Source: Thalassotalea profundi (GTDB lineage: Bacteria; Pseudomonadota; Gammaproteobacteria; Enterobacterales; Alteromonadaceae). Taken from it: a stretch of DNA of 64,000 bases. The notes under the pieces were generated by a model. That model saw only the letters and a list, made by a program, of their open reading frames with translations, was not told where the DNA came from and searched no databases. Made by a program: the position numbers and the translations under genes. Shown piece after piece: positions 1 through 8,054 of the stretch (positions are counted from its first letter, which is position 1; the number at the start of each line of letters is the position of its first letter). The stretch spans positions 1-64,000 of the forward strand of contig NZ_BNAH01000004.1 in NCBI RefSeq assembly GCF_014653195.1. Direction: 5' to 3'.

Positions 1-47
1 ATGGTAGTGTGGGAGTTCCCATGTGAGAGTAGGACATTGCTAGACTT
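1..47 (+). rRNA. rrf: 5S ribosomal RNA, 3' end (partial)
   Basis: The window opens inside the last third of a 5S rRNA gene. The run ATGGTAGTGTGGGAGTTCCC followed by ATGTGAGAGTAGGACATTGC matches the conserved 3' region of gammaproteobacterial 5S rRNA (E. coli has ATGGTAGTGTGGGGTCTCCC and CATGCGAGAGTAGG). The gene must continue leftwards out of the window, so an rrn operon lies immediately to the left and is read rightwards. The exact 3' end is uncertain by a few bases. A strong terminator follows directly. Confidence 0.92.
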
Positions 48-56
48 CTAATTAAA

Positions 57-88
57 GAAACCCGTAGCTAAGGCTACGGGTTTCTTGC
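57..88 (+). terminator. Rho-independent terminator of the rRNA operon
   Basis: A perfect 12-bp stem (GAAACCCGTAGC / GCTACGGGTTTC) with a 4-base loop, TAAG, lies about ten bases after the 5S rRNA end. This fits the terminator of the rrn operon that enters from the left. Confidence 0.88.
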
Positions 89-124
89 TATATGTAAGAA
101 AAAAATAATAGCTGGCCGTTCATA

Positions 125-136
125 GGCATCCATGCC
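125..136. repeat. Small inverted repeat between the 5S rRNA terminator and the 5S remnant
   Basis: GGCAT-CC-ATGCC forms a perfect 5-bp inverted repeat inside the 77-bp spacer (89-165) that separates the true 5S tail from its decayed copy. The spacer from here to 165 is richer in GC than its surroundings. It may be part of a dispersed repeat, but only one copy was noticed in this window. Confidence 0.3.
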
Positions 137-165
137 TTCACGACATTAGCGCATCCTTGTACGTC

Positions 166-268
166 ATGGTAGTGTGACTTATGTTGCAGAAAAGCCCATG
201 TGAGAGCGTAGCGAGACATTGCTAGATTTCTATTATAAAAGCCCGTAGCTATGCTTCTGGTTTTTTGC
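166..268 (+). pseudogene. Decayed second copy of a 5S rRNA 3' end plus terminator
   Basis: From 166 the sequence again reads ATGGTAGTGTG, then diverges for about 20 bases, then resumes 5S-like sequence (CCCATGTGAGAG, GACATTGCTAGA) and ends in a damaged copy of the 57-88 terminator (GCCCGTAGCTATGCTTCTGG then a T run). The order of matching blocks is the same as in 1-88. This is best explained as a degenerate partial duplication of the end of the rrn operon, not a functional 5S gene. Confidence 0.75.
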
Positions 269-639
269 CATAGACGATTGAATAATCGTGTATGGCCATT
301 TTAAGAGAGCTAGCTGTTTACGCTTATGTTAAATCGTTTGAGCACATTTATGTGTCTATGGTATTTGTATATCCAATTCATTAGTATAAAATTACATGAC
401 TTCAATTTAGCTTGCTCAATACCAATGATGACAGGCCTATGTAAGTTTTTAATATAAAATTTAAGTTTTGTTGCTGTAGTTCATCTTGTATTTAGAGAAA
501 GGTGATTTTAGTAATCTAAGGCTTAGAGTGCCTCTATATGCTAATCTTTTAAATGGAAGTTTATCTGTAATTAACTTTAGAAGGCATTCATAGTGATCAT
601 AATCAAAAAGTTAAGAAAACTCTAATTGTTAACACTAAA
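269..639. other. Intergenic region with no recognisable gene
   Basis: About 370 bases of AT-rich sequence between the rrn remnant and the terminator of the PEP-CTERM gene. I see no convincing open frame with a ribosome binding site, no RNA gene and no long inverted repeat. Confidence 0.5.
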
Positions 640-640
640 T

Positions 641-673
641 AAAAAAGCCTAGTACAAAAGTAATAGGCTTTTA
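641..673 (-). terminator. Terminator of the PEP-CTERM gene
   Basis: AAAAGCCTA ... TAGGCTTTT forms a stem around the loop GTACAAAAGTAA, with A-rich sequence on the left that becomes the U tract when read leftwards. It lies just beyond the stop of the leftward PEP-CTERM gene. The T run on the right could also stop rightward transcripts. Confidence 0.75.
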
Positions 674-698
674 CTACTATTTTAAATCGGTGATGCTA

Positions 699-1433
699 TT
701 ATTTGCTGAAACGACGAGCACCCAGTCCAGCAAGCGCTAAAGCAAATATTGCTAATGTTGATGGTTCTGGCACATTAACCGTACCATATGTAACGTTGTC
801 ATAGCGTACTTGATAACCACCATCTGCAGACATCGTATTATAGCCGTTAAGAATAATACTGCCTAAGTAAGTACTTGTTGATGCAGCAGTATGTACTAAA
901 TTACCATTAACGAGATATTGATAGGTGTTATTAACAAGCATAATTTCAAGTTTATTAAATGCATCCATTGTAAATTGTGAGCTTGGTGGTACTACCCAAC
1001 CTATACCTGATTCCCATTTGGCAACACCTGTTGCGCCGTTAGGATCATTTTGAAATTCTAAAATAGGATATTCATCAGCACGGGTAGTATCTGCGTTATA
1101 AGCCACAGCCCAAAGTCCACCGAATCTACCTGTAGCTGTCCAGCTTGAGTCAATCCACATGTCAACTGACATATAATTTGACTCGCCAATATCTAGTTGC
1201 ATACCTTGGGTATTATAGAAGTTATCATCATCAAGCTCCCCTGCAACTGTCATTACTAATTCGTCATTTATAATTTCAAAACCAGAAGGTGTTGTTCTAT
1301 CTTTTGTCCAATCTGAAAGTGAACTGGTATTATCAAAAGTAAGGGTCATTAAGCCTGCATTTGCAACATTTGATAAGCTAGTAGCTGCGAATAATAGCGC
1401 GCATGCCGTTGATGCTAAATATTTAGATTTCAT
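699..1433 (-). CDS. Secreted PEP-CTERM sorting-domain protein
   Basis: The 244-residue protein starts with a typical signal peptide (MKSKYLASTACALLF..., probable cleavage after SNVANA near residue 26). It ends with a PEP-CTERM sorting signal: the VPEPSTL motif, a hydrophobic helix (AIFALALAGLGA) and a basic tail (RRFSK). Such proteins are exported, then recognised through the C-terminal motif by an exosortase and placed at the cell surface or in the matrix; no exosortase gene lies in this window. The middle (about 30-215) is rich in Trp, Asp, Asn and Tyr and reads like a beta-sandwich of the laminin-G/concanavalin type, but I cannot assign a family. It is a monocistronic gene with its own terminator. 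A second PEP-CTERM protein is encoded at 46304. Confidence 0.85.
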   Translation of the reverse strand: MKSKYLASTACALLFAATSLSNVANAGLMTLTFDNTSSLSDWTKDRTTPSGFEIINDELVMTVAGELDDDNFYNTQGMQLDIGESNYMSVDMWIDSSWTATGRFGGLWAVAYNADTTRADEYPILEFQNDPNGATGVAKWESGIGWVVPPSSQFTMDAFNKLEIMLVNNTYQYLVNGNLVHTAASTSTYLGSIILNGYNTMSADGGYQVRYDNVTYGTVNVPEPSTLAIFALALAGLGARRFSK

Positions 1434-1831
1434 TAAAATTCCTTAATTAATGTAAGCGTAGTGTTTTTGTACATATATACTAAGCAAAGGTTGTACCAGA
1501 TAAAAAAAGAGCATATTTTCAATGAGTTGGTTATTGTTGAAAACCTTTAAAAGTGAAAATTGTAAAAAATCATGACATTTTTATCTATGCTAATTGATTG
1601 ATTTGTTTGTGTTTTTGTTTCCTTTTTGTGAGTTTTTTGTTAACTGTGGTGGTTTGATTAACTATGATTGGTGGGGAGTATTGTAAACAAGTAAGTGCAA
1701 CAGATAGTTGACAAGGTTATCGCTATGTAAAAATTTACAAACGTAGCGTTTAGTATTGGCATTGATATAATGCCCTCAATGGATAACGCATATATAAATT
1801 ACTGCATATCAATAGCAAAACCAAATAAGTA
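1434..1831. other. Divergent promoter region, no gene
   Basis: Nearly 400 bases of AT-rich sequence separate the leftward PEP-CTERM gene from the rightward fumarylacetoacetase gene and must carry both promoters. I see no clear gene and cannot place the promoters with confidence. Confidence 0.4.
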
Positions 1832-1861
1832 CGTTTAACTAGTCATATTAACTAGTAAACG
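1832..1861. repeat. Inverted repeat just upstream of the fumarylacetoacetase start
   Basis: CGTTTAACTAGT and ACTAGTAAACG face each other across a 7-base loop; the arms pair over 11 bp with one bulged A. The repeat ends four bases before the AGGAG ribosome binding site (1865-1869). It may be an operator for a regulator of tyrosine/phenylalanine breakdown or a 5'-UTR hairpin that affects translation. The function is inferred from position only. Confidence 0.45.
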
Positions 1862-1880
1862 ATTAGGAGATATTTTTTTA

Positions 1881-3236
1881 ATGACATCTACGCAAACAAC
1901 AACGCAAACATCACATTCGACAATGCATTTATTAAACGAGACGCATGAACCATCTCTTAAAAGCTGGGTTGTATCTGCCAATTCAGTAACGACAGATTTT
2001 CCTATACAAAATTTACCTTTTGCTATTTTTAAACAAAAAGAAGTTAACCAAGCTTTTCGTGGTGGTGTTGCTATAGGAGATCAAGTAATTGATCTAGAGG
2101 CATTGTACGAAAAAAATATATTTACTGATAGAGTACAGGAAGCACTTAAAGCATGTGCTAAAGATCAGCTTAATGATTTTATGGCAATGGGGAAAGTAGC
2201 GTGGTCATCATTAAGGTTAGCCTTATCAAAGGCCTTAAGAGAGGGGGCTAGTGAACAAAAAGTTATTTCTGAATGTCTCGTCCCACAAACTGATATTGAT
2301 TATGCTTTACCTTGTAGAATAGGTGATTACACGGATTTTTATACTTCAATTCACCATGCCACTTCTGTTGGAAAGAAATTTCGTCCAGACAATCCATTAT
2401 TGCCAAATTATAAATGGGTGCCAATAGGTTATCATGGTCGTTCCTCTTCAATTGAAGTATCGGGTCAAACCTTTAAACGCCCTAAGGGTCAAACTAAAGC
2501 TCCAACTGCAACAGAGCCATCATTTGGTCCTTGTAAACGTCTAGATTATGAATTAGAAGTGGGTATTTTTATTGGCAAGGGGAATACGTTAGGTGAACCT
2601 ATTTCAATAGAAAATGCTGAAGATCATGTATTTGGCTTATGTATATTTAATGATTGGTCAGCACGTGATATTCAAGGATGGGAATATCAACCATTAGGTC
2701 CATTTTTATCAAAGAATTTTGCATCTACTGTATCTCCATGGATTGTTACTATGGAAGCTTTAGCACCTTATAGACAACCTTGGACTCGAGATGAACAAGA
2801 TCCTCAACCTATGCCTTATTTAGAGTCAACGCAAAATAGAAATATTGGTGCGTTTAATATTCAATTACAAGCCTTGCTTGAAACAGCGCAAATGCGTAGC
2901 CAGGTTGAACCTGCTGTGCAACTTTCTCAGTCAAACTTTAATGATTCATATTGGACAGTGGCTCAAATGGTTGCACACCACACAGTTAATGGTTGTAATT
3001 TACAATCAGGCGATATGTTTGGTAGTGGAACTCAATCAGGGCCTACACCTGATCAAGCTGGCTCTATGCTTGAATTATCTAACGCAGGAAGTGAGCCTAT
3101 CTCATTACCTAATGGTGAAACGCGCACGTTTTTAGAAGATGGAGATAATGTGATTATGAAAGGATGGTGCCAAAAAGAAGGAGCGGCTAGAATTGGTTTT
3201 GGTGAAGTTTCAGCAATAATACTGCCAGCTGAATAA
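1881..3236 (+). CDS. fahA: Fumarylacetoacetase
   Basis: The 451-residue protein matches the FAH family that hydrolyses 4-fumarylacetoacetate to fumarate and acetoacetate, the last step of tyrosine degradation through homogentisate. Landmarks are the N-terminal SH3-like part (DFPIQNLPFAIF near 39-50), YTDFYTSIHHATSVG near 150, YKWVPIGYHGRSSSIEVSG, the metal-ligand stretch LDYELEVGIFIG near 222-233, and FNDWSARDIQGWEYQPLGPFLSKNF near 257-281. The chosen ATG has AGGAG 11 bases upstream. The first 20 or so Thr/Ser-rich residues extend beyond the usual family start, and the ATG at 1923 is an alternative. Neither homogentisate dioxygenase nor maleylacetoacetate isomerase is adjacent, so the gene stands alone here. 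Confidence 0.93.
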   Translation: MTSTQTTTQTSHSTMHLLNETHEPSLKSWVVSANSVTTDFPIQNLPFAIFKQKEVNQAFRGGVAIGDQVIDLEALYEKNIFTDRVQEALKACAKDQLNDFMAMGKVAWSSLRLALSKALREGASEQKVISECLVPQTDIDYALPCRIGDYTDFYTSIHHATSVGKKFRPDNPLLPNYKWVPIGYHGRSSSIEVSGQTFKRPKGQTKAPTATEPSFGPCKRLDYELEVGIFIGKGNTLGEPISIENAEDHVFGLCIFNDWSARDIQGWEYQPLGPFLSKNFASTVSPWIVTMEALAPYRQPWTRDEQDPQPMPYLESTQNRNIGAFNIQLQALLETAQMRSQVEPAVQLSQSNFNDSYWTVAQMVAHHTVNGCNLQSGDMFGSGTQSGPTPDQAGSMLELSNAGSEPISLPNGETRTFLEDGDNVIMKGWCQKEGAARIGFGEVSAIILPAE

Positions 3237-3257
3237 CATTATCTACAATCATATACG

Positions 3258-3290
3258 AAACAGCCTAGTAGCTACTGGGCTGTTTATTTT
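3258..3290 (+). terminator. Terminator of fumarylacetoacetase gene
   Basis: AAACAGCC ... GGGCTGTTT forms a stem that continues into AGTAGCTACT at the tip and is followed by TATTTTAT. It lies about 20 bases after the stop codon of the fumarylacetoacetase gene. Confidence 0.75.
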
Positions 3291-3999
3291 ATCTTCGCAA
3301 ATAATTGTGATATGGCACTTCTTTACATTGAATTACTTCAAGCTCATTTTTGACATATTCTAACTACTACAGATAAACAGGCAGAGGCAGCATTTTATTC
3401 ATATAATTAACAGCCGCGTAGTTATATTTTAAATTTTGCTATTTATGGGATTACGCTATTAGCTAGTTATATTTAAGCTTAGTTGTCTGGGTGAATAAAT
3501 ATGTTATTTTTTTTACTTTTTATGCATGTGGCTGTTGTCACTTTTATTAATATTAATTTTCAACTCTTAATTGTATAAAGTATCCATTTGTAAGGTAGAA
3601 TTAAACCTATTCTTTTCGTTTAAAAATTGTTCATATTACAAAATTTTTTTTCCATTATTTATTTACTAAATATCATATTATTTTAGTGAACACATGTTAC
3701 TTATTCAGACAAAAATCACTTTATACTCAAACACAATACTCCTATAGAGGTATTGCTTTTTCTAATCTTTATTGAATTTAAAGTTTATTTTCAGTCGTAA
3801 ATTTAAAAATTGATAATTATATTTATGAAGCTAAGCCGTTAAATAAGTGATTATTTAACGCTTGTAATGCTTAGTATGCTGTTCTATAACAATAGAAGCT
3901 TAAGTAACATTTACTGCATATTTTCATTTATGCATAAATAGTTAAGCATAATAAAAATTAACATAATAAAAATTACATAAATAAAATAAATTTAGATCT
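3291..3999. other. Long AT-rich leader of the TonB-dependent receptor gene
   Basis: Some 700 bases of very AT-rich sequence contain no convincing gene. Two structures stand out: an imperfect hairpin with CAATAC/GTATTG arms followed by CTTTTTC near 3740-3770, which resembles a weak terminator, and the strong inverted repeat listed at 3833-3863. Such a long region suggests a regulated promoter with a long untranslated leader. Confidence 0.4.
3833..3863. repeat. Strong inverted repeat upstream of the TonB receptor gene
   Basis: AAGC(C)GTTAAATAA and TTATTTAACGCTT face each other around a 4-base loop (GTGA). Ten bases per arm pair perfectly and the match extends to 13 with one bulged C. It lies about 145 bp upstream of the receptor's ribosome binding site. 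It could be an operator or the hairpin of a transcript processing or termination site. Confidence 0.45.
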
Positions 4000-4008
4000 A
4001 GGAAGGAA

Positions 4009-6582
4009 ATAAAATATCGTACTGGAACGCTAGCTTTATCTATCGGTTTAGCGTTAGGTACCATCGCACCCTCGTACGCAGCAGAAAATAATGCTGTGAA
4101 GAAAGAAAAAGATGTTGAACGTATTGCTGTTGTTGGCTCTCGTGCAGCTCCACGTTCAGTGGCAGAATCACCAGTGCCTATTGATATTGTTGGTGGTGAT
4201 GAATTAGGGAAAAATGCATCAAGTGATATGCTTGATATGCTTCAAGGAGCTATTCCATCTTTTAATGTTCGTCAGCAACCTATTAGTGATGCGGCATCAT
4301 TTATCCGACCCGTTAATTTACGTGGACTATCTTCAGATAGTACATTAATACTGCTTAATGGAAAGCGTCGTCATCGAGCATCGGTTATTGCGTTCCAAGG
4401 TGGAGGTGTTAATGATGGTGCACAAGGACCTGATATCTCTGTTATACCAAGTGTAGCGCTTAAACAAGTTGAAGTGTTACGTGATGGTGCAGCGGCGCAG
4501 TATGGGTCAGATGCTATTGCAAGGGTTATGAACTTTGTATTAAAAGATGATGCCGATGGTGGGTCATTATCAGTACGAAAAGGTCAATATTATGAAGGTG
4601 ATGGAGATCAGACAATTGTAGACGGTAATATTGGTTTACCATTTACCAAAGATGGCTCTGTAAACTTAAGCTTTCAATTAAAAGAAGCTGATGCAACCAG
4701 TCGGAGTGTTCAGCGTCCGGACGCTCAAGCACTTATTGATGCAGGTAATACCTCAGTAGCAAGCCCAGCTATGACGTGGGGTAATCCAGAAATTAAAGAC
4801 GATGTTACATTATTTGGTAATGTAAAATTAGATCTAGGTAATGATAAAGAATTTTATATGTTCGGTAATTATTCTGATCGCACTGGTATTGGTGGTTATT
4901 ATTACCGAAACCCTCAAGACCGTGGTGGTGTGTATACTGATCCTAGCAATGGAGAATTACTTGTAGGTGCATTGGATGGTAATGCGGCAGCATGCCCTAA
5001 TATCCCGATTACTTCGGCTAATGTCTTAACACAGGCTGATTATATAGCAAATGTTGCTAATAATGATAATTGTTTTGCATTCAATGAAATACTTCCAGGC
5101 GGCTATACGCCAGAGTTTACTGGAGTAATTAATGATACGTCGTTAGTGATGGGGACGAAAGGTGAGATAAAAGATGGCTTTTTAGAAGGTGCATTCTTTG
5201 ATATTAGCGGCTCTGTTGGCCGTAATAAATCTACTTATAACTTGGTTAATACAGTAAACCCATCAATGGGCCCTAACCAACCTGCGGGATACGAATTTGA
5301 AGCGGGTAGTTATATTCAACTTGAAAAAGCCTTTAATTTAGATTTAACTAAAAGTGTTGAAGTTGGTTTAGACGATCCGATGAATGTTGCCGCTGGTCTC
5401 GAATGGCGTCAAGAAAGTTTTGAAATTATCTCTGGTGAAGAAGTGTCATGGAAAACAGGACCTTTACGTTCACAAGGATTTTCAGCAGGCTCTCATGGCT
5501 TTGCTGGCTTTTCACCAGAAGCACAAGGTGAGAATAAACGCCAAAGTGTTGCCGCTTATGTTGATGTTGAAGCCTATTTAACTGAAGATCTTTTACTAGG
5601 TGCTGCATTGCGTTATGAAGACTTTTCATCATTTGGTAATACAACTAACTATAAATTAACGGCTCAGTATAGCATTAATGATAATCTTTCGTTGCGGGGG
5701 TCGCATTCTACTGGCTTCCGAGCACCAACAGTAGGCCAAGCTAATGTTGTTAATACACAAACGTCATTGGTAAGCGGTGAATTAGTACAATCAGCAACAT
5801 TTCCTCCTACCCACCCTGTTTCTATACAAAAAGGTGGTTCAGAACTTAATCCTGAAGAATCAGAAAGCTTCGCGGTAGGACTTGTTTACCAAGAAGGCGA
5901 CTTCTTTATGACAGTTGATGCTTATACGATTGAAGTTACTGATCGTTTGGCGCAAACAGATAAAATAGATATTATTCAAGCCGATGTTGACGCATTACAA
6001 GGCAAATATCCCAACCCTGAGCTATTATTAGGTAATAAGATTACTTTCTTTGCTAATGACTTTGATACTACAACCCAAGGTGTTGATGTAGTTGCAAACT
6101 ATTCAATGGCATTATTTGATGGGGATACTAAGTTTAGCTTAGCGTATAACTATAATTCAACTGAAGTTGATGATCCGGGTAGCTTTACAACAGGATATAA
6201 AGTAAGACGTTTAGAAGAAGGTATTCCTGAGCACCGTGCAACATTTACCATGGCACAAAGCTGGGATTCAATGAGTATGTTTCTACGCGCCAATTACTTT
6301 GGTGAATGGTTTGCAACACATGCGGATGAGCCAGATGAATTTAGTAGTTACGGTTGGTCTGAAACGGCTGGTTCTTCATTTACAATAGATGCAGAAGTTA
6401 GTTACTTCGTTAACGAGAGTTTGACTTTATCGGTTGGCGCTAACAATATCTTTGATACTGAAGCGCAAAAACTTCAAGGGAATGGTGGTGCTTATGGAGT
6501 AGTGAGTGGTGTTTACTACGAGAGTGGGCCATTTGATTACAATGGTGGTTACTACTACGTGAAAGCAACTTATAACTTTTAG
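4009..6582 (+). CDS. TonB-dependent outer-membrane receptor, start codon degraded to ATA
   Basis: This is a TonB-dependent receptor for outer-membrane uptake of a large nutrient; the substrate cannot be read from the sequence. Visible parts are a TonB-box-like stretch (ERIAVVGSR), the plug domain (SSDMLDMLQGAIPSFNV, NLRGLSSDSTLILLNGKRR, VEVLRDGAAAQYGSDAIARVMNFVLK) and a 22-strand-type barrel ending in the aromatic ...YYVKATYNF. The first canonical start in frame is GTG 4096, but that would remove the signal peptide. The frame runs upstream through TGTLALSIGLALGTIAPSYAAEN, a clear signal peptide, to ATA at 4009-4011, preceded by AGGAAGG (4000-4006). There is no ATG, GTG, TTG or CTG between the upstream stop (3982) and 4096. 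The ATA is probably a mutated ATG, so export or expression may be impaired, or a base may be wrong. Confidence 0.82.
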   Translation: MKYRTGTLALSIGLALGTIAPSYAAENNAVKKEKDVERIAVVGSRAAPRSVAESPVPIDIVGGDELGKNASSDMLDMLQGAIPSFNVRQQPISDAASFIRPVNLRGLSSDSTLILLNGKRRHRASVIAFQGGGVNDGAQGPDISVIPSVALKQVEVLRDGAAAQYGSDAIARVMNFVLKDDADGGSLSVRKGQYYEGDGDQTIVDGNIGLPFTKDGSVNLSFQLKEADATSRSVQRPDAQALIDAGNTSVASPAMTWGNPEIKDDVTLFGNVKLDLGNDKEFYMFGNYSDRTGIGGYYYRNPQDRGGVYTDPSNGELLVGALDGNAAACPNIPITSANVLTQADYIANVANNDNCFAFNEILPGGYTPEFTGVINDTSLVMGTKGEIKDGFLEGAFFDISGSVGRNKSTYNLVNTVNPSMGPNQPAGYEFEAGSYIQLEKAFNLDLTKSVEVGLDDPMNVAAGLEWRQESFEIISGEEVSWKTGPLRSQGFSAGSHGFAGFSPEAQGENKRQSVAAYVDVEAYLTEDLLLGAALRYEDFSSFGNTTNYKLTAQYSINDNLSLRGSHSTGFRAPTVGQANVVNTQTSLVSGELVQSATFPPTHPVSIQKGGSELNPEESESFAVGLVYQEGDFFMTVDAYTIEVTDRLAQTDKIDIIQADVDALQGKYPNPELLLGNKITFFANDFDTTTQGVDVVANYSMALFDGDTKFSLAYNYNSTEVDDPGSFTTGYKVRRLEEGIPEHRATFTMAQSWDSMSMFLRANYFGEWFATHADEPDEFSSYGWSETAGSSFTIDAEVSYFVNESLTLSVGANNIFDTEAQKLQGNGGAYGVVSGVYYESGPFDYNGGYYYVKATYNF

Positions 6583-6611
6583 TTATCTAAATTAACAAAT
6601 TTAAGTTAAAT

Positions 6612-6645
6612 AAAAAACCACGTCAATTGACGTGGTTTTTTATTT
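6612..6645. terminator. Bidirectional terminator between the TonB receptor gene and cca
   Basis: AAAAAACCACGTCAATTGACGTGGTTTTTT is a perfect palindromic hairpin with A and T tracts on its two sides. It lies between the ends of two convergent genes and can serve both. Confidence 0.9.
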
Positions 6646-6664
6646 AGATTATTTATTTGTATCG

Positions 6665-7912
6665 CTATGCTTTTCTAAGTGATGAAATCAAGGTTAAGCG
6701 CGCTTGGTAAATAGCCTCTTTAATCTCAATCCCTTTCAACCCTTGCTCTAGATACGGTTTTGCAGTTATTTTGGTGCAAGCATTGTAAAGTTCAGTTAAA
6801 TATTCTGCTTGTGGATAAGCTGTATCCTCGTTACCTAATCGACCGTTAAAGTCAGCCTGACAGCTTAATAGCACTTGTGGCAAAATGGTTGGGTCTCGCC
6901 AAACGTTTATTTTATCAAACACGCGCAAAATGGTTTTTGGGTTTAGTTCAAACGCCTTATGGCAATGTAAATGAAATTCACTCACCAATAAGGCTAATTT
7001 TTTATACTGATTAGGCACGCGGTATTTTTTACAAAACTGTTCTATTAATGGTAAGCCTGCTTTTTCGTGTCCGTGGTGGCTTGGCCATAAATGCCCTGGT
7101 GTTACCGACTTGCCTAAGTCATGACACAGTGCGGCAAAGCGTATAACGGGGTTTTCTGTTAGTAAAGTAGCTTGTTGTAGTACCATCATTGTATGAATAC
7201 CGCTACAAATTTCTGGATGCCATTTAGCGGGATTTGGAATGCCCCATAAGGCATTTAGTTCAGGCCATAGCTTTTCAAGCGCGTTACACTTTCGTAATAC
7301 TTCGATGAAAACTTCAGGATTTTTTTCGGTTAAACTGCGTTCTATTTCTTTCCAAACACGCTCGGCTGATAAAACTGTTAATTCTCCGCTTTGGCTAATT
7401 TTTGTCATTAATGCCATTGTTTCTTCAGCGACAGTAAAGCCTAAATAATGATAACGGCTAGCAAAACGTGCAACGCGTAAAACTCGAAGTGGATCTTCGG
7501 TAAATGCGGGTGAAACATGTCGAAGCACGCGATCATCAAGATCATTCAGGCCATTATATGGATCGGTAATATTTCCTTGACCATCCATTGCCATGGCATT
7601 AATCGTTAAATCACGTCTTGCTAAGTCTTGTTCGAGGGTGACCTCAGGTGATGCATTACACACAAAGCCAGTATAGCCTTGGCCTTGTTTTTTTTCAGTG
7701 CGGGCTAAGGCATATTCTTCCTTGGTTTGTGGGTGTAAAAATACGGGGAAGTCTTTACCTACTTGTGTAAAACCAAGTGATAACATTTGCCCTGGCGTGG
7801 AACCAACAACAACAAAATCTTTTTCTAAAATAGGGCGCTTCAATAATTGGTCACGCACTGCGCCACCAACTAAATAGAAATTGAGCGTTTCGTTTATGAG
7901 TTGATTGTTCAT
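6665..7912 (-). CDS. cca: Multifunctional CCA protein (tRNA nucleotidyltransferase with HD domain)
   Basis: The 415-residue protein adds or repairs the 3'-CCA end of tRNAs without a template. It aligns along its whole length with the 412-residue E. coli enzyme: YLVGGAVRDQLL near 14-25, RDLTINAMAMD near 100, RVLRVARFASR near 144, and the C-terminal HD phosphohydrolase domain (CHDLGKSVTPGHLWPSHHGHE near 263-283). The catalytic motif that is DxD in E. coli (KDRDW) reads LEKDF here, so the first Asp is replaced by Glu. The E. coli neighbour ygiM lies 11 kb further along, so the ancestral neighbourhood is only partly kept. Confidence 0.95.
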   Translation of the reverse strand: MNNQLINETLNFYLVGGAVRDQLLKRPILEKDFVVVGSTPGQMLSLGFTQVGKDFPVFLHPQTKEEYALARTEKKQGQGYTGFVCNASPEVTLEQDLARRDLTINAMAMDGQGNITDPYNGLNDLDDRVLRHVSPAFTEDPLRVLRVARFASRYHYLGFTVAEETMALMTKISQSGELTVLSAERVWKEIERSLTEKNPEVFIEVLRKCNALEKLWPELNALWGIPNPAKWHPEICSGIHTMMVLQQATLLTENPVIRFAALCHDLGKSVTPGHLWPSHHGHEKAGLPLIEQFCKKYRVPNQYKKLALLVSEFHLHCHKAFELNPKTILRVFDKINVWRDPTILPQVLLSCQADFNGRLGNEDTAYPQAEYLTELYNACTKITAKPYLEQGLKGIEIKEAIYQARLTLISSLRKA

Positions 7913-8054
7913 TAAGGCTTACATCAGTTATTATTTTTTATTATGCTAGTTTATCATAACCACATAAACCTGCTATACGGGCTTTGACTTCTCTGGCATT
8001 ACAAGGTACTTTCAATGCGTTATTTATGTCATCAAGAGCCTGTTCTATAACATT

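Noticed and set aside
269..639. A tRNA or other RNA gene after the 5S rRNA gene
   Set aside because: No cloverleaf-like pattern or T-arm signature could be found on either strand; the region is plain AT-rich DNA.
5384..5644. Open frames of 60-70 codons overlapping the TonB-dependent receptor gene on both strands
   Set aside because: They lie fully inside a well-supported coding sequence, have no ribosome binding site and code low-complexity peptides. They are by-products of codon use in the real frame.
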